A DNA stretch of 64,000 nt from Nevskia sp035651715 (GCA_035651715.1 DASRFD010000150.1:174657-238656); one strand, 5' to 3'. Numbered from the stretch's first letter, positions 8,741 to 17,041 are shown. The notes: generated from the sequence alone by a model not told the origin. Numbers and translations: made by a program.

Positions 8741-9502
8741 CTAGCTGCAACTGTGGCTCTGCAGATCCTCGCCGTGCCCGAAATCCAGCCGCCACGGGTC
8801 GGCGCGATCGTCGAGCAGCACGAAACCCGGCGTGCCGTCCTCGAACGTCGCGCCCACCGCCATCAGGGTGTGCCGCGCCATCTCGCCTTCCGCGGTGGCG
8901 CCCAGCAGGCTGAACGGATTGAGCCGCAGGAACGGCTCCTCGCCGATGCGCATGGCGCGGTAGCTGTGGCCCGCCAGTGGCGCGCCGAGCGGCGCCCAGC
9001 CGTTGCCGACGCGCGGCAGCTCCGTGCGCAGGGTTTCGCGCACGCGCTTGCGCACGCAGTCGATGTGGATGTGCAGCTGGTTCTGCGAGCGGCCGTACCT
9101 GGAGTTGATCGCCAGGCTCAGCGCCTCGCGCGGCAGCGGCTGGCCGTAACCCTGCTCGACGAAGCGCCGCGCCTCCCAGGCGGCGGCGAAATAGCGCGGC
9201 GCGTCGGCGGCCAGCAGCGCGGGGCTCTCGATGCCGTTGAGCCGCGCGGTCGGGATCAGCAGGTACTGGTAGGGACCGTTGATGTCCTTGAGCACCGCGT
9301 AGCCGCGATCGGCGCCGGCGGAAAGATCGACCAGGGCGCAAGGCGCGGGCGCGCCGTGCTCGCGCTGGTCGGGCACGCATTGCTGGCTGACGATCTTCCA
9401 CAGCGCATCGGGATCGCCGCGGTGGCAGGCGCCGGCCGGCAGCAACAGCAGCAGCGCCAGGATGCCGGGCCAGCGGCGCGCGGACGGACGCGGCAAGCGC
9501 AT
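8741..9502 (-). CDS. cdh: CDP-diacylglycerol diphosphatase
   Basis: 253 residues with an N-terminal hydrophobic anchor (residues 11-25). The family signature GRSQNQLHIHIDC is at about residues 137-149, with H144 and H146 as the HIT-like catalytic histidines; ALWKIVSQQCVP near residue 33 is also conserved. The enzyme splits CDP-diacylglycerol to phosphatidate and CMP at the inner membrane. It is alone on this strand, between a LysR gene and a broken DUF488 gene. Confidence 0.85.
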   Translation of the reverse strand: MRLPRPSARRWPGILALLLLLPAGACHRGDPDALWKIVSQQCVPDQREHGAPAPCALVDLSAGADRGYAVLKDINGPYQYLLIPTARLNGIESPALLAADAPRYFAAAWEARRFVEQGYGQPLPREALSLAINSRYGRSQNQLHIHIDCVRKRVRETLRTELPRVGNGWAPLGAPLAGHSYRAMRIGEEPFLRLNPFSLLGATAEGEMARHTLMAVGATFEDGTPGFVLLDDRADPWRLDFGHGEDLQSHSCS

Positions 9503-9712
9503 GGCCGCCGGCTACCGCGGCGGCGCTGCCGGCACGACACCGCCCGTCGCGCCCCGCGCCTGCCGCGCACGGCGCATGGCGCCGGCGTAAACCTCCGTCG
9601 ATGCCGAACGGCTCATCTCATATCCCAGGTATCCAGTGCGGCGCCAGCCCGCGCTCCGGCCATATTGCCATCGCGCCCGGGGCGGCGCACCCGGCGCAGC
9701 CGCAGCGGAACT

Positions 9713-10111
9713 TCAGCCGCGCAGGCGGGCACCGCGCCCGGCCAGCAGGGCGCGCAGCACGCTGCGGTGGCAACGCGCCTCGTCCTTGCAGTAGCAGCCC
9801 ACCGCGAAGTCGCTGCTGTGCGACAGCGCCGCCAGCAGGTCCAGGGTGCGCGCGGCGTCGGGCTGGGCCATCTCCGCCCGGAACCTGCGCTCGAAGCGGC
9901 TCTAGCCCTTGGCGTCGTCGTCGGCCTGCGCCGCCAGGGCCTCGGCCACCAGTTCCGGGCTCGGCGAAAGCAGCGGCAGCCAGACATCGTAGTAATCGCG
10001 CGCAGCGAACTGCGCCTTGGGCACGCCGCGCGGCGGGCGCCGCACGGTGCCGATGCGCAGGCCTTCGCCGCGCGCACGCGGCGAGCCGAGCTGGACGATG
10101 GAAATGGACAT
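9713..10111 (-). pseudogene. DUF488 (YeaO-like) gene interrupted by an in-frame amber codon
   Basis: From ATG at 10111 the frame reads MSISIVQLGSPRARGEG..., then VRRPPRGVPKAQFAARDYYDVWLPLLSPSPELV, to a TAG at 9902-9904 (codon 70). The same frame continues without shift for 62 codons: SRFERRFRAEMAQPDAARTLDLLAALSH, SDFAVGCYCKDEARCHRSVLR, to TGA at 9713. Both halves match one DUF488 protein of about 132 residues, and the position of the TAG is where relatives, as I recall them, carry a tryptophan (TGG), so a single G-to-A change explains it. It is either a recent nonsense mutation or a sequencing error. DUF488 proteins are small and of uncertain function. The C-terminal CYCKDEARCHR cluster is intact. 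Confidence 0.8.
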
Positions 10112-10188
10112 GGGCCGGCACCTCTGCTGGTCGGGCCCGCCCACAGTAGCAGCTTGCCGCGCCGGGCCAAATCGCCCGGGCGGTGCGC

Positions 10189-10599
10189 TCAGGCCGCCAG
10201 GCGTTTGCGGATGGCGATCAGCGCCGCCGGCAACAGCGCCGCGGCGATGGCCACGGTGTCCGCCACCCAGTCCAGCAGCTCCGCATCGCGGTGCAGCGCC
10301 GGGATCATCTGCACGAACTCGATCAGGGCGCCGAACGCGGACAGCACCGCGCCGATGCCGAGCAGGCTGCGGCGCGGATAGGCCGCGGCGGCGAGGAAGG
10401 CCAGCACGTAGAAGGCGAGGAAGTGCTGCGCCTTGTCCCACGGCAGCACCTCCGGCGACTCCTCGGCCGGCACCACGGCGGCAGTGAAGGCGACCGCCAG
10501 CGCGATCCAGAACGCGACGCGGAGCAGGCGGGTTGCGGTGCGGGGAGACAGTGGCATGGGTGTCGAGGCGTTTAGTTGATCGAATGAATCGGCCGACAT
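10189..10599 (-). CDS. VanZ-like small membrane protein
   Basis: Up to 136 residues with four predicted membrane segments: RVAFWIALAVAFTAAVV, HFLAFYVLAFLAAAA, LLGIGAVLSAFGALIEFVQM and a last hydrophobic stretch VADTVAIAAALLPAALIAI. The motif WDKAQHFLAFYVLAF and the E-F-x-Q near the third helix fit the VanZ/teicoplanin-resistance-like family, whose role in Gram-negatives is unknown. A shorter start at 10557 is possible; neither has a clear ribosome site. It reads towards the broken DUF488 gene and could be co-transcribed with it. Confidence 0.7.
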   Translation of the reverse strand: MSADSFDQLNASTPMPLSPRTATRLLRVAFWIALAVAFTAAVVPAEESPEVLPWDKAQHFLAFYVLAFLAAAAYPRRSLLGIGAVLSAFGALIEFVQMIPALHRDAELLDWVADTVAIAAALLPAALIAIRKRLAA

Positions 10600-10610
10600 G
10601 CTAAGCGTTT

Positions 10611-11143
10611 CACACCCTCTCCCGCTGGGAGAGGGCCTGGGGTGAGGGGCGCAGCCGGCATCTCACAGCAACGCACGCCGAGAGCGCGCCCCTCACCCGC
10701 CGCTGCGCGGCGGCCTCTCCCGGTGGGAGAGGCGGCTATGAAGGCTCCACCACTGACCCGGCCGGCGCCGCTTCGTTCCAAACATGCCGCGAGTTCCCGC
10801 CGCAAGCGATCTCACTCCCCTCTCCCGCCGGGAGAGGGGCCGGGGGTGAGGGGCGCAGCCGGCATCTCACCGCAACGCACGCCGAGAGCGCGCCCCTCAC
10901 CCGCCGCTGCGCGGCGGCCTCTCCCGGCGGGAGAGGCGGCTATGAAGGCTCCACCACTGACCGGACCGGCGCCGCTTCGTTCCAACATGCCGGGGTTCCG
11001 CCGCAAGCGATCTCACACCCCTCTCCAGCCGGGAGAGGGGCCTGGGGTGAGGGACGCAGCCGGCATCACCGCAACGCACGCCGAGAGCGCGCCCCTCACC
11101 CGCCGCTGCGCGGCGGCCTCTCCCGGCGGGAGAGGCGGCTATG
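10611..11143. repeat. tandem 202-bp repeat, about 2.6 copies
   Basis: Three head-to-tail copies start near 10612 (203 bp), 10815 (201 bp) and 11016 (129 bp, cut off). They are over 90 percent identical by eye. Each holds two GC palindromes: one of the CTCTCCC...GGGAGAG type followed by GGGGTGAGGG, and one CCTCTCCCGGCGGGAGAGG preceded by CCCCTCACCCGCCGC. The third copy diverges after GGCGGCTATGA, 22 bases before the stop codon of the MFS gene. CTCTCCC/GGGAGAG palindromes are a widespread proteobacterial intergenic repeat; here a pair with its spacer has been duplicated. The 566-base gap between VanZ and MFS genes holds nothing else I can see. Confidence 0.85.
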
Positions 11144-11165
11144 ACCCCTTACCGCCCGATACCCG

Positions 11166-12632
11166 CTACGAGCCCTCCGCGACCGGGCCCGCGGGCGCCG
11201 TCTCATCCACTGCCGGCGCCGCCTTCTGCCGCAGCAGCACGCCGCCGGCCAGGGCCGCCGCGGCGGTGAGGCAGGCGCCGATGAGGAAGGCCAGGTGGTA
11301 GCCGCCGTTCAGCGACGCCGCGGCTTCCGCGCCGCCACTGCGCAGGGTCGCGGTGCGCGCGTCGGCCAGGCTCGCCAGCAACGCCAGGCCCAGCGCGCCG
11401 CCCATCATGAACGAGGTGTTGACCACGCCCGAGGCCAGGCCGGACTCGTCCGGGCCCACGTCGTTCATTGCCGCCAGCAGCACCGGGTTGAAGGCCAGGC
11501 CCGCGCCCAGGCCGAGCAGCAGCATGCCCGGCAGCACGTCGACGAGGAAGGCGCCGTCCAGCGGCGCGCGCGCGAACAGCGCCAGGCCCGCGGTGGCCAG
11601 GGCCAGGCCGATCCACAGCGGGCCGCGGATGCCGTAGCGCATCACCACCCGCGCCGACAGGCCGAGCGAGAACGCCGCCATGATGATGTCCGCCGGCACG
11701 AAGGCCAGGCCCACCTGCAGCGGCGCGTAGTTCAGCACCTTCTGCAGGTACAGCGCCGACAGCACGAACCAGGCGAACATGCCCGCCGCCCAGGCCACGC
11801 CCACCGCGTTGGCGGTGGCCAGGTTGCGCAGGCGGAACAGGCGCAGCGGCATCAGCGGATCATGCACCCGCGCCTCGATCGCCAGGAACGCGCCGAGCAG
11901 CAGCGCCGCCGCGGCGAACAGCGCCAGGGTCTGCGCCGAAGCCCAGCCGGCGCGGTTGCCGTCCACCACCGCGTACACCGCCAGCATCAGCCCGGCGGTG
12001 ACGCTCAGAGCGCCGGCCACGTCGAGCCGCCGGCCATGCGCGGCCCCGGTGTCGCGCGGCAGCATCATCAGCGACAACGCGTACACCGCCACGCCGATCG
12101 GCAGGTTGACCAGGAAGATCCAGTGCCAGTTCAGCGCCCCGGTGAGAAAGCCGCCGAGCAGCGCGCCGAGGCTGCTGCCGGCGGAGCAGACGAAGCCGTA
12201 GATGCCCATGGCCTTGGCGCGGTCCCCCGCCTCGGGGAACAGGTTCATGATCAGCGCCAGCGCCACCGCCGTGACCACCGCCCCGCCCAGCCCCTGCACC
12301 GCGCGCGCCGTCACCAGCAGCACCGGCGAAGTGGACAGCCCGCAGGCCAGCGAAGCCAGCGTGAACAGCGAAAGCCCCAGCAGGAACAGCCGGCGGTTGC
12401 CGTACAGGTCCCCCAGCCGCCCGCCCAGCAGCAGGAAGCCGCCGAAGGTCAGCATGTAGGCGTTCAGCACCCATACGAGCGAGGAGCCGGAAAACCCCAG
12501 GTCCGCCTGGATCGAAGGCAGCGCCACGGTGACGATCGTACTGTCCAGCACGATCATCAGCACGCCCAGGCAGAGCACGTAGAGGGCGAGCCAGCGGTTG
12601 GTGAGCTTGGTCGACATTTGCAGGTGTTCCAT
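11166..12632 (-). CDS. MFS drug-type exporter, DHA2 (14-TMS, EmrB/QacA) family
   Basis: 488 residues with about 14 hydrophobic segments. Family motifs include VLDSTIVTVALPSIQADLG near residues 28-46 (DHA2 motif D1), GGRLGDLYGNRRLFLLG (motif A) near 71-87 and RAVQGLGGAVVTAVAL (motif B). Such proton antiporters export hydrophobic or cationic compounds from the inner membrane. The start could also be MSTKLTN at 12614; neither ATG has a good ribosome site. The gene is preceded by a terminator-like hairpin pair in its own leader (12656-12730), unusual for a constitutive transporter and suggestive of conditional readthrough. The substrate is not predictable. Confidence 0.85.
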   Translation of the reverse strand: MEHLQMSTKLTNRWLALYVLCLGVLMIVLDSTIVTVALPSIQADLGFSGSSLVWVLNAYMLTFGGFLLLGGRLGDLYGNRRLFLLGLSLFTLASLACGLSTSPVLLVTARAVQGLGGAVVTAVALALIMNLFPEAGDRAKAMGIYGFVCSAGSSLGALLGGFLTGALNWHWIFLVNLPIGVAVYALSLMMLPRDTGAAHGRRLDVAGALSVTAGLMLAVYAVVDGNRAGWASAQTLALFAAAALLLGAFLAIEARVHDPLMPLRLFRLRNLATANAVGVAWAAGMFAWFVLSALYLQKVLNYAPLQVGLAFVPADIIMAAFSLGLSARVVMRYGIRGPLWIGLALATAGLALFARAPLDGAFLVDVLPGMLLLGLGAGLAFNPVLLAAMNDVGPDESGLASGVVNTSFMMGGALGLALLASLADARTATLRSGGAEAAASLNGGYHLAFLIGACLTAAAALAGGVLLRQKAAPAVDETAPAGPVAEGS

Positions 12633-12655
12633 TTTGGTTGATTCGTCGGGCCCGA

Positions 12656-12730
12656 AAACAAAAACGCCCCGGAAGCGGCTTCCGGGGCGTTCGGGACATC
12701 CGCGGAAGACCGGCAGGACGCCGGCCTTCC
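12656..12730 (-). terminator. double hairpin with T-tract ahead of the MFS gene (attenuator or terminator)
   Basis: Read on the minus strand, GGAAGGCCGGC/GCCGGTCTTCC (12704-12730, 11 bp with one G-T pair) is followed by AACGCCCCGGAAG/CTTCCGGGGCGTT (12663-12691, a perfect 13-bp stem with a 3-base loop) and by TTTTTGTTTTC. This is a strong intrinsic terminator that ends only about 25-30 bases before the MFS start codon and in its direction. It either stops an unseen short transcript or attenuates the MFS mRNA. The 452-base gap 12633-13084 has no other gene I can support. Confidence 0.75.
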
Positions 12731-13084
12731 TGCTTTCAGGTCAGACCGGCTCCATGCACGCGGCAGACACGCCGCGGGGAGGCGGCATGGTGCGTACGGC
12801 GTTGGGCGACGGAATCAGCACATTCGGTCTCGGGATGCGCGCGCTCGCGCAGTGGACGGGGAATCTACGCCGGTCAGGAAGCGAAGGCAACCGGCCCTGT
12901 GACGAGCCGTGAGGTGCCCGGGACGAGCCGCCCGGCCGCGGCGGGAGACGGGACGCAGGGCCACAAACTCCGAATGCTCCGCACCTCCGGCGCCTGGCAC
13001 GCCGTGTCACCATCCCGCGGCTGGCAACGGCGGACCGGCCGCGGCACTCACGGACCCATGCCCTGCCGCCGCCCGGAGCCGAAC

Positions 13085-13528
13085 ATGACCGAAACGCCTT
13101 CCACCGCCGCCGTCACCGCCATGACCCCGCCGCACCTGCGCGTGGCCCGGCCGGTGCGCGACCTGCGGCGCGCGCTGGCGATGTACCGCGACGGCCTCGG
13201 CCTGAGCCTGCTCGGACACTTCGAGGATCACGCGGGTTTCGACGGCGTCATGCTCGGCTGGCCCGGCGCCGCGTACCACCTGGAACTCACCGTGTGCCGG
13301 GCGCACCCGGTGCCGCCCTCGCCCGGCCCGGAAGACCTGCTGGTCTTCTACTTTCCCGACCAGGCCGCCTGGAGCGCCGCCTGCGAGCGGCTCTCCCGCG
13401 CCGGATTCACCCGGGTGCCGTCGCTGAATCCCTACTGGGACCAGCGCGGGCGCACCTACCAGGATGCCGACGGCTACCGCACCGTGCTCGAGAACGCCGC
13501 CTGGCCCGGCGCGGCGGCGGACGCCTGA
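13085..13528 (+). CDS. VOC/glyoxalase superfamily protein
   Basis: 147 residues with one pair of beta-alpha-beta-beta-beta modules: RVARPVRDLRRALAMYRDGLGLSLLGHFEDHAGFDGVMLG, then LVFYFPDQAAWSAACERLSRAGF and PYWDQRGRTYQDADGYRTVLEN. This is the pattern of small VOC proteins related to YycE; such proteins include dioxygenases, glyoxalases and antibiotic-binding proteins. Candidate metal ligands are H and E in YHLELTV and the late E in VLEN. It is followed 23 bases later by a GNAT gene on the same strand, so the two are probably co-transcribed. Confidence 0.75.
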   Translation: MTETPSTAAVTAMTPPHLRVARPVRDLRRALAMYRDGLGLSLLGHFEDHAGFDGVMLGWPGAAYHLELTVCRAHPVPPSPGPEDLLVFYFPDQAAWSAACERLSRAGFTRVPSLNPYWDQRGRTYQDADGYRTVLENAAWPGAAADA

Positions 13529-13551
13529 GCCGGGCTGCGGCATCGAACCCG

Positions 13552-14010
13552 ATGATCACCATCGAACCGGGCGAGGCCCCCGAGCTCACCGCGCTGCTGG
13601 CGCAGCGCCTCTACGAGCACAACGCCGCCGCCACCGGGTACCACGACGGCGAATCCTTTTCCGCGGCCCGGCGCGGCGATGACGGCGCCGTCGCAGCCGG
13701 CGTCAGCGGCCACACCTGGGGCGGCTGCTGCTATGTCGCGCAGCTGTGGGTTTCCGCGGCGCTGCGCGGGCAGGGCATCGGCACCCGGCTTCTCGAAGCG
13801 GTGGAGCGCTACGCCCTCGGCAAGGGCTGCCGCCTGGTGCTGCTCGCGTCCCACAGCTTCCAGGCGCCCGGCTTCTACGCCCGCCGCGGCTACAGCAAGG
13901 TGGCGGAAATCGAAAACCACCCGGTCGGCCACAGCGACATCTTCTACTCCAAGCTCCTGAGTGCTGTGCCCTCCGCCACCGGGGGCATCGCCACCCCGCC
14001 CATGCCGTAG
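13552..14010 (+). CDS. GNAT-family N-acetyltransferase
   Basis: 152 residues. Acetyl-CoA binding motif A is seen as LWVSAALRGQGIGTRLLEAVERYA (R/Q-x-x-G-x-G/A = RGQGIG) and motif B as SFQAPGFYARRGYSKVAEI. The substrate cannot be predicted. The C-terminal tail after YSKLLS is low in conservation features. It follows the VOC gene closely and ends 27 bases from the convergent lipase gene. Confidence 0.8.
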   Translation: MITIEPGEAPELTALLAQRLYEHNAAATGYHDGESFSAARRGDDGAVAAGVSGHTWGGCCYVAQLWVSAALRGQGIGTRLLEAVERYALGKGCRLVLLASHSFQAPGFYARRGYSKVAEIENHPVGHSDIFYSKLLSAVPSATGGIATPPMP

Positions 14011-14036
14011 CGGCGCGCACGCTTGCCCTTACACCC

Positions 14037-15473
14037 TCAGCGCGCTCCCCGCTCCGGGCCTTTCACCGCCGCCGCCGCAGGCTCCTCCCAGGGATGCTCC
14101 CGCGTCAGCAGCACATTGAGCAGGTTGTCCTGGAAGTTGATGTTGCCGGTGAGGCGCTCGTGGTTCTCGCACAGGAAGAACGACCACGCCAGCGGGAAGA
14201 ACAGCGCGTCCGAGCGCGGCGCCACCGGGTTGAGCGACTGGCGCGCCAGCAGCGAGGGCTTGGTCACCTCGCCATCGCCCGGCTCCAGCATCAGGCGCGC
14301 GTAATCGACGCCGGGCGCCTTGTGCTGCACTTCCTGCGGGAACAGCCGCGCCCGCGTCTCCGCGCCGTCCGGCTCGATCACCGCACGCGCCGGCGTCAGC
14401 ACGCAGTCGCCGCCGAACACCACCAGCTTCACCGGCGACACCGGCTCCTCGAACGTGATCGACCAGATGAAGCGGCGCGCCCGCTCCAGCGTGCGCACGA
14501 AATAGGCCTGCAGGGTGGCGATGTACGCATCCGCCTGCGCCGGGTCCTTGTAGCCCTTGCGGATGCGCTGCTGCACCGCCGGGTTGTACACCGACCACTG
14601 GAAGCGCTGCCAGGTGGCGGGATCGAACAGGTCCAGGTCCAGGTCCTTGCCCTCCGGGCTCACCGACCAGTCGGTGAGCGGATGCGGCAGCAGCTCGTAG
14701 ACGCTGGGCATCGTCGCCAGCACCTCCGGCGGCACCCGGCTGAACGCCACCTCGTCGCCCAGCACCATGCCGTGCAGCGAGCGCATCGAGCCCAGGTTCG
14801 GCGTGCCCAGCAGCACCACCGTGCCCACCTTCGACGCGCCGCTCATGTTGATGGGGAAGTCCCCCTCGCCCTCCAGCGCGTCCACCGTGCCGTAGCGCAG
14901 GTAATAGCGCGTCACCAGCCCGCCCATGCTGTGGGCGATGATGTTCACCTTCAGGTGCGGATCGCCGTAGTCGCGCCGGATATCCTGGATCAGCGTATCC
15001 AGCTGCCGCGCCGTGCGCACGTTGTCCTGCCGCCAGTCGTAGGCGAACACGTAGTAGCGCCGCTGCCGCGGGTCCGCCGGAAAGCCCAGCTTGCCGGGAA
15101 CGAAGCCGCCGGACTCGCGCAGGGTGCGCAGGATCGCGCCGTAGAAATCGCTGTTGAACGCCTGCTCGAACAGGCCATCCGGCTGTACCCCATCCCGCTG
15201 CGGCTCCAGGGTCTTCGGATCGATCTTCAGCGCCAGGTTTTCCTTGGCGTCGAACAGCAGGTTGAACGAAGAGCCCGGCCAGATCTCCTGGTGATGCCGC
15301 TCATCCACCAGTCGGGAGCCGAGGATGCCCGGGATCAGGATCACCGGCGGCGTGCGCTCCTGCTCCATGCCGGAGGCATACAGGCGGCCCAGGTCGGGGA
15401 CGACGTCGTGATGGCAGCCCAGGAGCGCCGAGAGCAGCGGCAGGATCAGGCCCAGCGGGAGGAGGCTGCGCAT
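14037..15473 (-). CDS. LCAT-like alpha/beta-hydrolase lipoprotein (lipase/acyltransferase)
   Basis: 478 residues. A lipoprotein signal ends with the lipobox ALLGC, Cys20. The hydrolase core begins TPPVILIPGILGSRL (oxyanion region, residues 41-54), and the nucleophile elbow is IAHSMGG with Ser182. The layout is that of bacterial lecithin:cholesterol-acyltransferase-like proteins (PF02450-type), which cleave or transfer acyl chains of phospholipids or other esters. The start is set at the ATG at 15473 because the signal peptide begins there, although the frame is open to 15812. The lipobox lacks Asp at +2 (Cys-His-His), so outer-membrane sorting is plausible. Upstream lies a decayed SDR gene. 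Confidence 0.75.
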   Translation of the reverse strand: MRSLLPLGLILPLLSALLGCHHDVVPDLGRLYASGMEQERTPPVILIPGILGSRLVDERHHQEIWPGSSFNLLFDAKENLALKIDPKTLEPQRDGVQPDGLFEQAFNSDFYGAILRTLRESGGFVPGKLGFPADPRQRRYYVFAYDWRQDNVRTARQLDTLIQDIRRDYGDPHLKVNIIAHSMGGLVTRYYLRYGTVDALEGEGDFPINMSGASKVGTVVLLGTPNLGSMRSLHGMVLGDEVAFSRVPPEVLATMPSVYELLPHPLTDWSVSPEGKDLDLDLFDPATWQRFQWSVYNPAVQQRIRKGYKDPAQADAYIATLQAYFVRTLERARRFIWSITFEEPVSPVKLVVFGGDCVLTPARAVIEPDGAETRARLFPQEVQHKAPGVDYARLMLEPGDGEVTKPSLLARQSLNPVAPRSDALFFPLAWSFFLCENHERLTGNINFQDNLLNVLLTREHPWEEPAAAAVKGPERGAR

Positions 15474-15635
15474 CTGGGGCTCGGTGGTAGTGGGGCTACT
15501 GCCGGTGAGCAGGATAACAAATCGCAAACCCTCCTCACCCACCCGTGTCCCTCTGCCTCTCCCACCTATCCCACCATGGTCCCCTCTCCCCGCCAGCAGA
15601 GAGGGGGCCGGCCCCGGAATGCCGTAGTCGGCGCG

Positions 15636-15906
15636 AACCTGATTAGCCTCGCAGCCCACCCCGGCATCGCCCGCACCTCTATCGGCAGTATCTGGGATCA
15701 GGTGCCTGTGCAAAGCCTGATAGAGCCGGGCGTGCCGCGCTCGCCTTCTCCATGCGCTGGCTCGGCCAGAGCCCGGAGCAGGGCGCGTTGCCCATCGTCC
15801 ATACCGCCTCACAGCCGGCTACAGGGCGGCACTTTCTACGGGCCCAATGGCATCGGCCAGTTCCGCGGCAAGCCGCGGCGGGTGGAGCCGAAGGCGATTG
15901 CGCGGG
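15636..15906 (+). pseudogene. C-terminal remnant of a short-chain dehydrogenase, frameshifted
   Basis: Three pieces in order match the end of light-dependent-protochlorophyllide-reductase-like SDRs: NLISLAAHPGIART (15636, frame 3), FSMRWLGQSPEQGALPIVHTA (from 15746, frame 2), then LQGGTFYGPNGIGQFRGKP and RRVEPKAIARDEE (15819-15906, frame 3 again). Family members read ..AAHPG.., ..QSAEMGALPTL.., ..GGEYYGPDGLGE..RGYP.. in the same order. The N-terminal Rossmann half is missing and at least two frameshifts are present, so the gene is dead. It lies immediately beside a low-GC island, whose arrival may have truncated it. Confidence 0.75.
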
Positions 15907-16169
15907 ATGAGGAGAGGGGAGGAGGTGACGATAGTTCAATAAGGGTGGGTGCGTATCCATCCCGGGGATAAATAAACGGGCGCTAGATTATCCGGTGTTT
16001 TGATTAGAGAGGATGACGCTTGCGTTATCGGGGTGCACCGGCGGCAATCTAAGCAGGCCATGAGTTTCCGTTTGAGCCAGTTGTTTAAACACTCCACATT
16101 TGGCGGATAGCGAGCGATGGCGGGAATCGAAAGCTTGTGGAATTGGTTACATGTGACCAAGGGGGGGAC
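15907..16169. other. AT-richer spacer at the left edge of the low-GC island
   Basis: GC content drops abruptly from about 70 to roughly 50 percent here. The stretch includes the runs TTTTGATTAGAGAGG and TTGTTTAAACACTCCACATTTGG. A minus-strand frame (15936-16235) runs through it but shows no family features and overlaps the plus-strand ORF. I see no integrase, transposase, terminal repeat or tRNA edge. Confidence 0.5.
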
Positions 16170-16328
16170 ATGCAAAAGAGCATAAATGAATCGGGCGAGA
16201 TCACCGAGCGCCGGACAGTTCAAGTGCAGAAGCAAACGCCTCAGGCAATTGAGACGGAACTCAAACTAGGAAAAGAACGCCTAGCAAGTGCGATTCGATC
16301 GCTCGATGACCGGACTCCGAATCAATGA
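16170..16328 (+). CDS. small hypothetical protein in low-GC island
   Basis: 52 residues, starting MQKSINESGEITERRTV. An AAGGGGGGGA tract just before the ATG at 16170 looks like a ribosome site and is why this start is preferred over the GTG at 16137. The peptide is charged, likely helical in its second half (QAIETELKLGKERLASAIRSL), with no membrane segment. It overlaps the next ORF by about 23 bases in a different frame, which suggests translational coupling. Codon use is clearly less GC-biased than in the neighbours. No family recognised. Confidence 0.45.
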   Translation: MQKSINESGEITERRTVQVQKQTPQAIETELKLGKERLASAIRSLDDRTPNQ

Positions 16329-16923
16329 GTTCTATGCGCATGACGATCAGGTGGGGCCTTTTTGTCGTGTAGTTGTAAAACCCTCTACGACGGTTGGAGA
16401 TAAAACCTACCCAGTAGTTTTCGAAAGTGCGTGGAAGGATCGCAAGACCGGCAAACCTTTAACTCTGTATCCAGAGATGGTTGTCGTTCCTGTGTATCAC
16501 AAGATACGAGTGACGTTCGTCGACGTGCAGAAATGGATAACTAAGCTGCATGAATTATTCAGCGTGTTTCTAAAGGGAGTGCCGCTGGAATGGGACCTCC
16601 ATCTGGTGACCGTCAATCTCTTCAAAGAAGAGGTGAGAAATTCTTCACGGTACTTTCATATCCGCCGCAAACTCTTGCTCAAACCATTCCCCAAATATCT
16701 CTGGCGAGCAGTGTTAAGCGCAGGTAAGATTGAAGTGTTTGAATGCCTCGTAGATGCGACGGACATGATGCAATCCGCGCCGTTCATCGATATGTTTTGG
16801 TATCACAACGACCTAAAGGCCGCTGTGGGTGAAGCACTAACTGACCCATCTATCAGTGATGTTGTAGAGGAAACTTTGACACCGCGCCTAGCAGAGGTAC
16901 TGAGGGATCACACTGTTTCCTGA
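16306..16923 (+). CDS. hypothetical protein in low-GC island
   Basis: 205 residues from ATG at 16306 (a GTG at 16288 would add six). The sequence (MTGLRINEFYAHDDQVGPF..., HLVTVNLFKEEVRNSSRYF, FIDMFWYHNDLKAAVGEAL) matches no family I know. There is no signal peptide or transmembrane helix; the composition is mixed alpha/beta with many aromatic residues. With the preceding small ORF it forms a two-gene cassette of about 50 percent GC between an SDR remnant and glmS, most likely acquired by transfer. Function unknown; it would be a candidate cargo (toxin-antitoxin, defence or phage remnant) only by location. Confidence 0.6.
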   Translation: MTGLRINEFYAHDDQVGPFCRVVVKPSTTVGDKTYPVVFESAWKDRKTGKPLTLYPEMVVVPVYHKIRVTFVDVQKWITKLHELFSVFLKGVPLEWDLHLVTVNLFKEEVRNSSRYFHIRRKLLLKPFPKYLWRAVLSAGKIEVFECLVDATDMMQSAPFIDMFWYHNDLKAAVGEALTDPSISDVVEETLTPRLAEVLRDHTVS

Positions 16924-17041
16924 CATTCACTCCAGCGGTGACGCGCTCTACCTCAGTTCGCTCTGAAACGATTAATCTGCCAAAGGTCGCTGTTATGCTC
17001 GTGCACATGTCCTCGGCACAAATAGAGTAAATCTATCGGCG

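Noticed and set aside
10611..11143. Repeats at 10.6-11.1 kb as a CRISPR array
   Set aside because: The unit is about 202 bp, copies are contiguous with no unique spacers, and no cas gene is near.
12741..13013. 90-codon minus-strand frame upstream of the MFS gene as a gene
   Set aside because: Arg/Pro/Ser-rich shadow-like composition and no ribosome site; only its last 15 codons were considered, as a tentative leader.
15936..16235. Minus-strand 99-codon frame in the low-GC island
   Set aside because: It overlaps the SDR remnant edge and the plus-strand ORF, has no ribosome site and no recognisable domain.
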